This document shows positions 33,726 to 45,036 of a stretch of DNA of 64,000 nt, piece after piece (the stretch's first letter is position 1; each line of letters opens with the position of its first letter). Location: assembly GCA_958510825.1 (NCBI GenBank), contig OY294048.1, positions 12,851,589 through 12,915,588 on the forward strand, written 5' to 3'. The notes beneath the pieces are model-generated. The model saw only the letters and a list, made by a program, of their open reading frames with translations. It made no database searches and had not been told where the DNA came from. This DNA is from Brachypterus glaber. Lineage: Eukaryota; Arthropoda; Insecta; Coleoptera; Kateretidae. The translations under genes and the position numbers were made by a program.

Positions 33726-34369
33726 TAAAATATGAACATTTTAGTACGATTGAAAAAAAAAATGGCTCCCCGAAAATTACCTTCAAGGAAAAAAAGCTTT
33801 GTCCGGCCCTGACGGTTTCTACCAAACTTGACACCTCTGAAAAAAAAAACTTGATGCCCCAAAAATTACCTTTACGAAAAAAAGCTTTGTCCCTGACTGT
33901 TTCTACGAAACTTGGCGCCCCCTGCAAAAATTATCGCCCCAAGAAAATACCAAAAAATATACCAGGGGGGCTCAAACCAAGGCCAGGGGGGGCTTATTTG
34001 CACTTCCAGAGTTATAGACGAGGCTAGGCATTATTTTACTTAAAAATTAATATGAAAAATCTAAGACTATTTCACCACTAAAGTCGATAATTACCACGTT
34101 GCACTTTTTGATTTTTAAGATACATAATCAAAATAAAAAAATCCGCCCAAACTTTAGCAAATGATTTCAATATCTGGACTCACACTGAAGCAGCGGAACG
34201 AGAAAATTGACCGTTATACACTGACCGACAAAATTAACCGCTATTTTAATAAATTTTGATAATAAGCGCTTTTGTAAATTAAAAAAAAAAAGAAGGTAAC
34301 CTTCGAAGCTTCACAATCTGTATATAATTTTCTACAGTAATATTTCGGAAGCTTCAATTTTATTATTTT
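33726..34369. repeat. Short-repeat module (AAGCTTTGTCCCTGAC / GGCGCC) and AT-rich sequence
   Basis: 33755-33960 holds three to four units of AAAAAAGCTTTGTCC.. TGAC.GTTTCTACcAAaCTTGgCgCC. The rest has no gene. Opposed frames at 33706 and 33713 translate this module only. Confidence 0.5.
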
Positions 34370-34500
34370 TAGGGTTCCGTACCCTAACAGTGAAACCCTT
34401 ATAGGATCGCTCGTTCGTCAGTCCGTCCGTCTGTGCCACCGTCCGTCTGTGCCACCATCCGTCTGTGCCACCGTCCGTCCGTCCGTCTGTCTATTGCAGC
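34370..34500 (+). repeat. AGGGTTCCGTACCC repeat with GTCCGTCTGTGCCACC units
   Basis: Opens AGGGTTCCGTACCCTAA and GAAACCCTTATAGGATCGCT, then several CCGTCTGTGCCACCgT units. From general knowledge, similar AGGGTTCCGTACC sequences are very common in moth and butterfly genomes. I cannot confirm homology here. Confidence 0.55.
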
Positions 34501-35659
34501 TGTTTACCTTAAGAAATATATAACCTAGGACAATTTGACAAACTACTAGATTGCATTAACAAGAATCTAGTTCATTTATATTTTTTTATCTATATTTTTT
34601 TTCTCAAAAGAGTAAAAAATGGATTTTGACAATTTTTTTTAGATAACCGTATTAAATTGGGTGTTATGAAAATCTATGCCCCCTGTATTTTAAAAACTAT
34701 GAGAGTTAAAATTCTGAAAAAAAAATGGATAATTAACATGACAAACTTTTAAGGAAAACTACAGAGGAGTGTATCAGGGTGAGGTATCAAAAACAAATTG
34801 CCCCTAACGCTTGCGGGAAGTTTTTTTCCGCACTTCACTTGAAAAAGTAAAACTTACTGTACTTATTAGGAAAATAACTATTAAAACATCCTAATATTAA
34901 AATAGTATATTTTGAAATTAGTTACACTATTTTATTTACGTTATACAGTCCATATAAAAAAAAAACAAAAAAAAATAAAAATGATTACAGTGACATTAGA
35001 AAAAAGCACTGTCAAAATGGGAAAACAAAAGCATTCGGGTTTCAGAATATCTTCAATAAGCACTAGTATTGTAATGTGAACATAAATAAACCCAATTGTG
35101 TGTTTAAGACAAAGTAGAACGTAGATAATAGTATATTACATAGGTACCGAGGTGGAAACTGTTTCCTTTCCTGAGGAAAATTTAGTAAAGCGAGGACAAA
35201 TAAAATGAGAAATGAAATGAAATGTTGAACCGAGGTTTGTATACTATTTTATTCACAACCATGCCTGTTTTATTTACAATCATTTGTTTTTTTCCCACTA
35301 CAAAAACTGTTTGAATTTTTACGCCATATTGAAAAGTTTCGTTGCAGTGAAGTTTGTTGCAAATGTTACTTTTTGAATATAGAATAATAAATAGAAATCA
35401 ATAAAATAAACTTTGTTTTTTGTTTATTAACAATCTCAAACATTTATATTCATTCAATATAAATTAAGTAATACATTTAAATGTTTTTATGCCTCCTTTA
35501 CTTCGTTATTTTGACAAGTGACATACGTGAAGTTAACTACAAGAGCCTTCCCGACCAAGGGAGGGAAATGAGGTGTTTCCAACTTTTTGGGAAGTTACAG
35601 TCAATAATAATTCATTTTCCAACTTTTATGTTTATTTGTAATTAGCCAATTACTAAATA
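34501..35659. other. AT-rich stretch, no gene
   Basis: No gene recognised. Short TGAATATAG/ATTATTTTGACAAGTGACA strings recall R330 but do not form a copy. Confidence 0.4.
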
Positions 35660-35870
35660 GTTGTGAATAAAATAAAAAATTGTCAAATCTATAAAGTAAA
35701 AACCACGTGTGGGTTACTATTGAGCTTCTTTATTTAAATAAAGCTACATAGAAAAAACGGATTCCTTGAACCAAGGACACGTGTCTTTATATATGTCCAA
35801 AGACACGTGTCCTTGGTTCAAGGAATCCGTTTTTTCTATATAGAAATTTTCTTATGTATTGGACAAAATA
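35660..35870 (+). mobile_element. R330 fragment, interrupted by a palindrome
   Basis: ATAAAGTAAAAACCACGTG..TTTAAATAAAGCT and, after the insert at 35749-35838, ..TTTTCTTATGTATTGGACAAA represent the 3' third of R330. Confidence 0.65.
35749..35838. repeat. Perfect palindrome with 40-bp arms
   Basis: Arms 35749-35788 and 35799-35838 are fully complementary around a 10-bp loop ATATATGTCC. Each arm contains ACACGTGT (an E-box-like CACGTG). It sits inside an R330 fragment. Confidence 0.9.
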
Positions 35871-36123
35871 TATTGGCTAGGCCTAGGCCTTAAATTTTTG
35901 AGTTTGTGGACCGCAAAGTGCGGTTAATTTTGCCGATGAGTGTGGAAAATTTTAACGATAGTATTCGATACCCACGTCAGATCGGCCGATTCCCCGCCCC
36001 AGCGGTAACCCCTAAGAACCAAAACCATCAATTACTTAAAGGGCTTTAAACGCCATTCGATCTTTGTAATTAAAGGCTGTGTCTTCAAATATCGAAATTG
36101 CATATCATTTTATAATATATAAG

Positions 36124-36353
36124 CTGTTTAAACTGTTTTTGCAACTTTGAAAGGATAATGCCCGCTTGCTATACAGAATTGACATTCCGTCAATCGAATC
36201 CTCATTAATATTTTCAGTGAAAATTTAGTATGTTATTAGCACGTTAAGATATTGATGGCATATCAATAAATGATTTGATAGATTACTACTTAATAATTAT
36301 TTTATTTTATATTTTATTGCATTTAAAAGGGATATTTTACTTTTATTTAAAAG
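36124..36353. repeat. Direct repeat, left copy
   Basis: CTGTTTAAACTGTTTTTGCA.. through CCGTCAATCGAATCC.. to ..TTTTACTTTTATTTAAAAG. Repeated with moderate divergence at 36761-36984. Confidence 0.8.
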
Positions 36354-36395
36354 TTACAAGCAAAAAAAAATAGATTTTGATGTTTGGCAATTCTA

Positions 36396-36675
36396 ACACA
36401 GCCACACAAAAAAAATCATTTTCGAGATACTAGACCAACGCATTTTTATATTTTCGGGGTCGCTGAAACCGAATCTGATCTCAGAATTACTCCATCAGGT
36501 CACATTTTTTTTCTACACTTAAAAAAGTGTGAGAAAATTCCTTAAATTCAGGTGTTTTTATAAGTAGAAAAAAATTGTCAACTGAGGTCAGATTCGGTTT
36601 CAACTATCCCGAAAATATAAAAATTCGTTGGTCTAGTATCTGGAAAATGTTTTTTTTTTTGTGTGTGGCTGTGTA
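36396..36675. repeat. Fold-back between the direct repeats
   Basis: ACACAGCCACACAAAAAAAA faces TTTTTTTTGTGTGTGGCTGT, and GAGATACTAGACCAACGCAT.. faces the complement near 36625. The inner GAAACCGAATCTGA faces TCAGATTCGGTTTC. A ~280-bp MITE-like element. Confidence 0.8.
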
Positions 36676-36760
36676 ATTAATCATTACTAAACAATTTAAC
36701 ATTAAATAATATAATTTAGCCACAGTAAGGAACTATTTAGTAAACATTGCCAAAAAAATA

Positions 36761-36984
36761 CTGTTTAAACTATTTTTGTAACTTTGAAAGGATTAAAAGC
36801 TCGCTTGCCATTCCGTCAATCGAATCCTTATTAATATTTTCAGTGAAAATTTAGTATGTTATTAGCACGTTAAAAAATTGATGGGATATCAATAAATGAT
36901 TTGATTGATTACTACTTAATAAAAATTTTATTTTTCTTTATATTATATTAAGTTTAAAAGTGATGTTTTACTTTTATTTAAAAG
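36761..36984. repeat. Direct repeat, right copy
   Basis: Same sequence as 36124-36353, with a ~10-bp deletion near CGCTTGCC. Paired direct repeats ~640 bp apart could be remnants of a duplicated segment or of element ends. Confidence 0.8.
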
Positions 36985-38379
36985 GTAAATGTAGAAAAAT
37001 AAAATTTTGTTATTTAGCAATATTAAGCAACATTAGAGACTTTTACGTGTGCTATTAAATAGTTATTTTCTTAACTAGAGTATTAAGTGGATAAAATCAC
37101 TTAATAAACGAGTTAAGAATTTAATTTTATCCAACACCTTTTATTTTTAAATAAAAATCTATAATTTTGCGAAAAATTATGTCAAAAATATTAAGATTAA
37201 GTTTTCTTAATACTAAAATAATAGGTAGCCGTGGCCTAAGTATTAAAAATAAACAATTGCTAGTTTTACATTTCTTACAAACGTCAAAATGGACGCGGTG
37301 ATGACAGAATTTTTAATAAAAACAGTATTTTATTCAAAAACTAAAGAATAATTTGGGGTTTTCTTTAATTTTTATGGTTTAGTTAACGTGCTTCTATTTA
37401 TAGAATAGTTATAATACTTAATTAATAGGGTATGTAACTAATTTTGGGTGAGATCAAAAGCTGTACGTAAAAGAGTGGGTGAAAAATTTTTTAGTCACTA
37501 GTGGAAAAAAACTCACTTTTGACATTTAAAATAGTGCTCAAAACAAGTGTTTCTGTGAAGGTGTTGCATAAACGATTTTTTTTTAAATCATATTAGTGAT
37601 TTTTTAATGTTCTAAGGACGAACCTTTTTAGCATTGCTAGAACCGGCTAAAAAGGGTGCACTATAGTCATTTTAAATTGAATTTGGCACACCAATATTTT
37701 ATGATATGCTAATATGGGAAATTTAGTTTTTTATTTCAATGAGAACACAAAAGAGAGACAAGCGGATTAAATCAAACAAATTTGTAAACTTCCGCCAGAA
37801 AAGGGCTCTTATTGTTGGGAGGGAGTTATAAATTAATAATTTTTCTATTAATATTTTTTATTTTTTTTTTATAATAAATCTGAACTTTTAATTCTTTTTA
37901 CAAAAAACCTCAAATTTTTAATAAGTATCCGGGCTCATTTTTTCTGATGGATAGTCTGCGAATAACTAGTATTAGCAGTAGTAGTAGTAATGGTAGTTGT
38001 GGTAGTAATAGTGAGGCGTCTCTACAACGCGTATGTGATATGTGGAAGGGAGTCTAAAATATAACTTAAAATTGTTAACTGCATAGCCTAAATATGTAAA
38101 AAAGGGAGAAAAAAAAACTTATTTTTTGTGAAGTCTACTATTGTAAAATTTTCGCCTATAGTGCTATTTTTATGCTCGTTTTATTTTTTTTATATTTCAT
38201 TTGTAAAGACTTGATTAGTTAAAAAAAACAAGTTTTCTGGATAATATTTTTTAAAATTTAACCTGCGGCACTGTTGTTTAACAGACAAATATTCCTACTT
38301 CCCAGTGGTTCCTAGACATTTATGTCTATAGTTTATAAACTATAGACACCAGCGGATAAGCTACTAAACTATCATAAAA
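36985..38379. other. AT-rich stretch, no gene
   Basis: No gene. A short AGT-rich run lies at ~37972-38012. A perfect 26-bp palindrome centred in GTTTATAAAC lies at 38323-38348. Confidence 0.45.
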
Positions 38380-39556
38380 TACAGGGTGTATTTGAAATAG
38401 GGTCGGAAATTTTAACAGGTGATTCTACATGATAAAATTTGACAAAAAGTTCCTATAAACATATGTCTAAAAATGCGTCATAGGGGAGCTACGCCCCTTT
38501 GAAATTGGCTAAAAAAATCGGTTTTTATTTAATAACTCAGGAACCCTTTGAGATATATTAAGGAGGTTTTGCACGTGAATTAATCCTAATAAGGACCATC
38601 TTTGTATGTAATTTTCACGTACTTATTTAAACCAGGGGTGTGCGAAAAGGGGGGTCCTTATCAGTTTTTTGTCCCAAACTTTTTTCTGTGTAACTTTTTT
38701 GCAATTTTATTTTTAAAATATGATTCCTCAGGTCAAAATACATAAAAAAGGTACTCTTGTTGTAATACTGCAGGATTAACCGTTTTCGAGAAAAGTTAAT
38801 TTGAAGGTGAAATTTCACTGTTCGAGGACGAAAAATTAAATACTAAACTGTCGAAAACCAAAATTTTAATGATGCAATGCTATTCTACATCAAAAGCTAA
38901 GAAAAAAAGTTTCCATACATGTAGGTCGAAAAACGCTTTTAAAGCTACCATAGCCCTTTAAAAAAGGTGCATATTTAGGAGACCATAGCTCCATTAGGAT
39001 TAATTTTTGGAAGTACCTGTATATGAGGTTTTTTTCTTAGTTTTTAATGTACATTCGCCCTGCATCATTAAAATTTTGGTTTTCAACATTTTAGTATTTA
39101 ATTTTTCGTCCTCGAACCGTGGAATTTTACCTTCAAATGAATTTTTCTCGAAAACGATTAATCCTACAGTATTACAACAAGAGTACCTTTTTTAAGTATT
39201 TTGATCTGGGGAATCATATTTCAAAAATAAAATTACAAAAAAGTTACACAGAAAAAAGTTTGGGACAAAAAACTGATAAGCCCCCCCGTTTCGCACACCC
39301 CTGGTTTAAATAAGTACGTGAAAATTACATACAAAGATGGGCCTTATTAGGATTAATTCACGTGCAAAACCTCGTTAATATATCTAAAAGGGTTCCTGAG
39401 TTATTAAATAAAAACCGATTTTTTTAGCCACTTTCAAAGGGGCGTAGCTCCCTTATGACGCATTTTTAGACATATGTTTATAGGAACTTTTTGTCATTTT
39501 TTATAATATAAAACCATCTGTTAAAATTTCCGACACTATTTCAAATACACCGTGTA
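38380..39556 (-). mobile_element. Fold-back element FB1, copy 2 (reverse orientation)
   Basis: TACAGGGTGTATTTGAAATA faces TATTTCAAATACACCGTGTA. The asymmetric centre (GGAGACCATAGCTCCATTAG..) is the reverse complement of the centre of 8913-10078. TA abuts both ends. The palindrome is well preserved, suggesting relatively recent activity of the family. Confidence 0.9.
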
Positions 39557-39614
39557 TAAAAACCAAAAATGGTCAATTTTGACATCAACTTCTAAAATCG
39601 TTCATATGTAAACT

Positions 39615-40183
39615 CAGGGCCGGATTAACCTATTGGCCGGTTGGGCCGGAGGCCCAGGGCCCGCCGACCGGGGGGGCCCACCCAAGGCTGTTTGGGTAAA
39701 AATTTAAATATTTAAAAAATAGTAATAATGCATAAAATCATCATGATCATCGACGCTTAGAAAATACCCTTAAAGATCCAAAGAAATATGGAGACTAAGA
39801 CTTCCATCGACGCTTAGAAAATACCCTTAAAGATCCAAAGAAATATGGAGACTAAGACTTCCAATGTATTCAAAATAGCATTTGTTATTTTTTTACTTGG
39901 GAATTATACCTTCAAAGGGCCTATTTTAACCATTCTTATGTACAAAATCTAAAACAAAACATACCATCTATAGGCCCCCAACTATAGAAAAGCCTCATAC
40001 AATAGTTTATACTTTATTTATTTATAATCCCCCAAGAACGATAAGGGCACCAAAACGAGCAGTGCCTTTTCCAAATGGAAGTAGTAACAACTGCAATAGG
40101 CATATAACCTAGGTTTAAAAGTTGATAATAGGCCCCCAGAAATTATGCGGCTCAGGGCCCACTGCACTGTTAATCCGGCTCTG
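39615..40183. mobile_element. hAT-like MITE with perfect 8-bp target duplication
   Basis: CAGGGCCGGATTAACC faces GTTAATCCGGCTCTG. TGTAAACT flanks both sides exactly (39607-39614, 40184-40191). G/C-rich subterminal sequence (GGGCCGGAGGCCCAGGGCCC) is followed by AT-rich interior. Contains two tandem 57-bp units (39749-39805, 39806-39862). No transposase. Confidence 0.93.
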
Positions 40184-41445
40184 TGTAAACTGTAAAAAAA
40201 GTCCAAACAAAATTAGATGGAGTCACCATTTGTACGCTCTCAATACAGATTTTTTTTGATATGATAAGTATTAATTCTTTTCAACAATCAGTGCGAAAGT
40301 CACCATACCAATATATGCCACTGATCATCAGTGAATGATGATCGCAAAAAAGCTTGATATATCAGCTATATGTCATTTTCTCATTAATTGTAAAAATTCT
40401 GTAGTAGATCAATTTCTTCATGGATGTAAGCGACAGTATAGGCCTTTTTTTGGCTGCAGTTCACATTTTATCATTTGTATCACTCAACAAATCATTATCA
40501 AAAAAGAACTCGCGGATATGCGGTAGGTTACAATAAAATACAATAAAATATTAAATTTTAAATCGAAAAATCATCACCACCTGCCGAAAAACTGGATAAA
40601 ACAATGCAAATATCATTCTGTTTCTTTTATTCGCCATTCGTTACAAATCTATCCTCTTTGCATGGAACCTTTTATTTATACGCAGAGCATAGAGGGGGTT
40701 GTTTTGTCGGACTGGGTCTCCCCAGTAGGGTGCAACTGAGGTTCTTGTATGTTTACGCATAGCAAATCGCTTACAGTCAATTATATTTTTTCTATTTCCA
40801 GTAATTTAGATTTTTTCCTATTTTATTTTTACAAATCGATATATTTTTCAATTTTAATTTCATTGTACCATTTAATTCCAGAAGCTTTTCGGTAGAAATT
40901 GTATTTTTTGTGTTCACAGCAAGGTAGGCTTTATATTTCTGAATAGAACTGCTTCTGATTATTTATATTGTCATACAGTAAAATTAATTGCTTTTTTAAG
41001 AAAGCGAAATTTTGCCTACCATCATAGTAAAAGAACATTAATTAAAAGTATCCGGTTTTAGGTGATTTACTTATAAGTGAGCTCAAGGTTGTAGAAAAGA
41101 CACTTTTTTAGATAAGTCCTGCACGTGTCTTTATCCGAAACTTTCGGATAAAGACTGGAAGTCCGAATTTTCTGACGTTTTCAAAACTTTTCTGACCGTT
41201 TTTTACTATTTTCGTATATTTCATGCATTAAATTCGCAATTTTATATATTTGTTTTTTTTTAACAATAATTTTTACTCAATCGACTTTTAAAACACCAAT
41301 TTTCTTGATAATAATCTAAAAATATATTTTTTTGTCCAACGTTCACCAGATCCGGATCCGCGAAGGTAGAGTATTTTTTTATTAGGTATGAGATTTAGTG
41401 ACTGAAGGATAAAAAAAATACTTCACCTGTACGCGGCATACACTA
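40184..41445. other. AT-rich stretch, no gene
   Basis: No coding region recognised. A short hairpin CCGAAACTTTCGG lies near 41138. Confidence 0.4.
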
Positions 41446-42362
41446 GGGGTGACCGGGGCTAGTTGTCGCAGGGGTAAGTTGTCGAAGTGCTTATATCTTA
41501 AAAAGTAAAATATTTTTCTGCGCCAAACCAAGATTAACCGATGCGTTACAACAGTGCCATTTATCATTTGTAAACTTAAATGCAATAAATTAAAAGAACA
41601 TCCAGATAAACCAAAAAATGTAAAAATTAAAGAGCCCAGTAATTTTTTTGTGGTAAATATTTTTTCTTATTGTTACTGATTAAAAGCATTAAGATAAGAG
41701 AATTTTATGTATAATAATAGTTTAAGGTGTATATTATTTGTTGATATTGTCATTTAGGAGTGTTTATTCGTTAATTAGAAAGTACTTGATACATAACGTA
41801 AAATTGACCACTGGGGCTAGTTGTCGCATTTGGTTTGGGGCTAGTTGTCGCATGATCTGGAGATATGGTCATGGTATAACATTTCCTTTCTGGAATTTTT
41901 TTATTCAAAACTGTCTAAAACAGTGAAACTTTGTCGAGTAGCAAATAAATTCGTTTATTAAATTATATTAAATTAAAAAAAAAATCAAAAAAATATTATT
42001 TAATTATAAAGTTGGAGATTTTGGCACAAAAGTAAAAAGTTAGATAAGAATCAGCTTGTGGGGAGGCACATGTCTTATTAGTTATTTATAATTTTTATAA
42101 ATGCCTTTATATTTCTTCAAAAAAATATACTCGAAGTGCCGCGACAACGTGCCCCGGGATGGGGCACGTTGTCGCAATTTTCAAGACTTCACAAAAAAAA
42201 ACATAACTCTAATACCCTATAAAATTATTCATGTTTTTTCTTTAAATAATGTTACTGAAACATGCAGCTAAAATTACCATTCCGTCAATTAAAAAAAAAT
42301 ACAAAAATAAAGGAAAAAACTGACTTTGAATGAAAAGTGCGACAATTAGCCCCGGTCACCCC
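41446..42362 (-). mobile_element. Fold-back element FB4, copy 2 (reverse orientation)
   Basis: GGGGTGACCGGGGCTAGTTG faces CAATTAGCCCCGGTCACCCC, with TA on each side. It is ~160 bp longer than copy 1, with extra GGGGCTAGTTGTCGCA units near 41812 and 41836. Contains a GTGCCCCGGGATGGGGCACG hairpin. Confidence 0.9.
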
Positions 42363-42369
42363 TAAGCCT

Positions 42370-42564
42370 ATTTCATTAAAACACATTTTTATTTTTTTTT
42401 TTTTGAAAAACGAAGTTCTTTTTTTATTTATAATTTATACAAAAAAGAAAATAAAAAAATATTTTTTTTTTCAAAAAAATCTTTTTTTGCAAAACGAGAA
42501 CTTGTTAAAAAAAATATTTTTTTTTTCAAAAAAAAAAAAATAAAATTATAGTTTTTTCAGTCTT
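42370..42564. repeat. T/A-rich low-complexity sequence
   Basis: Long A and T runs producing a lysine/phenylalanine-rich spurious frame. Confidence 0.7.
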
Positions 42565-42915
42565 TTTTTTTAGTTTAGCCTTCCATAACTTTTTGTTTTT
42601 GGGGGGATTACTTTCAGAATCAATATATATATTGGTATGGATGATATAGATCTTACCTTCAAAGAACTTGATTTTCCTAAAAATTTCAAGTTCATCGGAT
42701 TATTCGTTCTTGTGTTATCCTGTTAACAAAAAAAGTGACATCAGAGGAACAAACGGAAATTTTTAAACTTTCTTATTTTTTCATGGAACACATTTAAATG
42801 CGATACAAATACTTGTATCAAAGATTTTTTTGTCTAGGACGTTTTTTGGCAATTTTTAAAAATTCGAAACTACCGTATAATACTATTCTATAGCGCTTCG
42901 CGCTATGAATAGCAT
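42565..42915 (-). repeat. Dispersed repeat F, copy
   Basis: Contains TTTGGGGGGATTACTTTCAG, CTTGATTTTCCTAAAAATTTC, AATTCGAAACTACCG and a TATTCTATAGCGCTTCGCGC hairpin tip, in the order opposite to 29.7 and 31.0 kb. Confidence 0.75.
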
Positions 42916-43204
42916 AATAAATTACATTTTTTCCAAATTATACTTTGGGGGACTATGAGATATTTGTCACAATATCGCATATCCAGTCCAGCAATTTTCA
43001 CACTATCATTATGAATTAATTATACACATTAAATATTCAAACAAAATTAAAAAGTTCAGGTAACCTACAAGAAGCTTCCCAAAAAAAAGCATAAGCTTTA
43101 ATCGTTTCTACTGAATGAATTACTGAACTCTTTATTTTAACAGAGAAGAGCATTCTTAAACCCAGATTAAAAAAAGAAGGGTTAAGCTATTCACCTGTAC
43201 ATGG

Positions 43205-43237
43205 GTTTGTTTGTTTGTTTGTTTGTTTATTTGTTGT
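43205..43237. repeat. GTTT microsatellite
   Basis: About seven GTTT units followed by ATTTG. Confidence 0.85.
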
Positions 43238-43627
43238 TATTTTGTCCGTTCGCCCGTTATTTTTTAGGCAGAAAAAAATGTTAAATTTCTGAAACTTGTT
43301 AATTTATAATAATTTATGGAGAAACTTTTAAGCTTAAAATAAATGTCCCCATTCTCATTACCTAAACAGAAGACATAAGGGAAAAAATATTAAATAAATT
43401 GGGTTACTTGACACAAATTTAAAACTACTAAAAATACCTGTTAAAACATGTATTTTAAATGTTTTTAAATAAATTATAGGGGTAAATTTATTTTTTTTTA
43501 GAAAAATGTGTGACTTTTCTCGCAAACAAGGACAAATATTAAAATTCTGAGAGGCCAATATGCTGTATCATGATATCTGATATCAGAAGGGAAAACTTTT
43601 TATCCGATACATACAGATAATAAGACT

Positions 43628-44000
43628 TAAGGAACAGAAATTTGTAATTTTTGAACAAAATTATAAGAATATTATTTAAATATTCCATCAATTTATTTTC
43701 TAATCATCGTATAGAGTGATATTGGTAGACTGCAGTTTCGGGCTGCTGGTCCTCTTCAGTACCTAGAGTCAACCATGTACTCTGATTAAGAAAACATTCT
43801 TCGACTTTATTCACTATATGAATAATGTGACATTATTAATGCCATGAGATTGATGTACTCTTGCGCGCCATCTATTGCTAGATGTAGACAACTGCTCATT
43901 TATTCTCCTAATCCTGGAGACTTTAAATGGTAGCAAGTTGAAAACAACTTGTATGTCTCAATCACATGGTACCCACTGAAACGTGTGGTTAGACGTAAAT
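43628..44000 (-). mobile_element. Hammerhead-bearing repeat, unit 1
   Basis: From TTAAGGAACAGAAATTTG to the next TTTTAAGGAACA. Contains the minus-strand hammerhead-like motif (43724-43763) and CTCTTGCGCGCCATCTATTG. The same unit repeats head-to-tail at 44001. Tandem hammerhead repeats are known for Penelope terminal repeats and for animal retrozymes. Confidence 0.7.
43724..43763 (-). ncRNA. Hammerhead-ribozyme-like motif
   Basis: Read on the minus strand: stem I GGTA; core CTGAAGA; stem II GGAC/GCCC around loop CAGCA, with one A-C mismatch; core GAAA; a one-pair stem III (C..G around TGCA); cleavage triplet GTC; stem I partner TACC. All core positions match the hammerhead consensus. Stem III is minimal, as in Penelope-type ribozymes. 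Confidence 0.72.
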
Positions 44001-44576
44001 TTTAAGGAACATAAATTTTTAATTTTAAATAAAATTATAATAGTTATTTATGGTACTAGTGGGTAAAGTAAGATCGAGAGGGCAATATCGGTTTACCCAT
44101 GAGTGCCATACAAGGTCTTATCCAATAAATAGCTTAGAAATTCATATTTTTTATTAAAAATTTTAATGACATTTATAAGAAAATAATTTGACAAGTGGCA
44201 GTTGAGTGGGTAAAATAAATAATTATCCACTCAATAAAGTAAAAGCCACGCAGGGGTTATTATTGAGTTTATCTATTTAAAATAAAGCTGGTAATTGTCT
44301 CATTATCTGTATGTATTGGATAAAAATATTATTTAAATAGTCCATCAATCTATTTTCTAATCATTGTACAGAGTCGTACTGGTAGACTGCAGTTTCGGGC
44401 TAAGGGCCCTCCTTAGTACCAAGAGTCAACCCTGTACGCTAATTAAGAAAACATTCTTCGACTTTATTCACTAAATAAATAATGTCATGAGACTGATGTA
44501 CTCTTGCGCGCCATCTATTGCTAGATGTAAAGTCTACATTGTAGACAAGTTGAAAACAACTTGTTAGACGTAAATT
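44001..44576 (-). mobile_element. Hammerhead-bearing repeat, unit 2, with R330 inserted
   Basis: Same order as unit 1 (TTAAGGAACATAAATTTTT.., TCCATCAATCTATTTTC.., CTCTTGCGCGCCATC..), split by the R330 copy at 44041-44325. Its ribozyme equivalent (44381-44420) has lost the core: CTAAGGA replaces CTGAAGA. Confidence 0.7.
44041..44325 (+). mobile_element. R330 family, copy 4 (internally deleted)
   Basis: Starts TAGTTATTTATGGTACTAGT and ends ATGTATTGGATAAAA. One hairpin arm is missing (AAGTAAGATCGAGAGGGCAA junction). Confidence 0.82.
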
Positions 44577-44729
44577 TTAAGGAACAGAAATTTTTAATTT
44601 TAAACAAAATTATAAAAATATTATTTGAATCTATTCTCTACTCTTGGTACTGAAGAGGGCCAGCAACCCGAAATTACAGTCTACCAATATTACGCTGTAC
44701 GATTATTAGAAAATAGATTGATGGAATAT
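44577..44729. mobile_element. Hammerhead-bearing repeat, broken unit 3 with inverted piece
   Basis: 44577-44634 repeats the start of the unit. 44635-44729 is an inverted portion carrying a plus-strand hammerhead-like motif. The next R330 copy follows immediately. Confidence 0.65.
44646..44685 (+). ncRNA. Hammerhead-ribozyme-like motif (slightly decayed)
   Basis: Stem I GGTA/TACC; CTGAAGA; stem II GGG/CCC plus a C-A mismatch around CAGCA; GAAA; then T-TACA-GTC, where stem III closes only by a U-G pair. The core is intact but stems are weakened. Confidence 0.65.
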
Positions 44730-45036
44730 TTAGATAATAAGACAATTACTAGCTTTATTTTAAATAAAGAAACTCAATAATCACCCACACGTGGCTTTTA
44801 CTTTATAGATTGGACAATTATTTATTTTACCCACTCAAGGTCAAATTATTTTCTTGTAATTTAAATTTTTAATAAAAATATGAATTTTTAAGCTATTTAT
44901 TGGATAAAACTTTGTATGTTAGTCCTGAATAAACTAATATTGCCCTCTCTAAAATTAACCCACTCGGCCTAAACCTCGTGGGTTAATTTTCTCATGTACA
45001 ATATCCTAGTTTCCTCTCTCGTACCATAAATAACTA
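44730..45036 (-). mobile_element. R330 family, copy 5 (diverged)
   Basis: TAGATAATAAGACAATTACTAG.. to ..TCGTACCATAAATAACTA. The hairpin arms read AAAATTAACCCAC and GTGGGTTAATTTT: both arms differ from the other copies yet remain complementary. Confidence 0.78.

Noticed and set aside
36124..36984. LTR pair of a small LTR retrotransposon
   Set aside because: The repeats lack TG..CA ends, a primer-binding site and a polypurine tract, and the interior is a non-coding fold-back.
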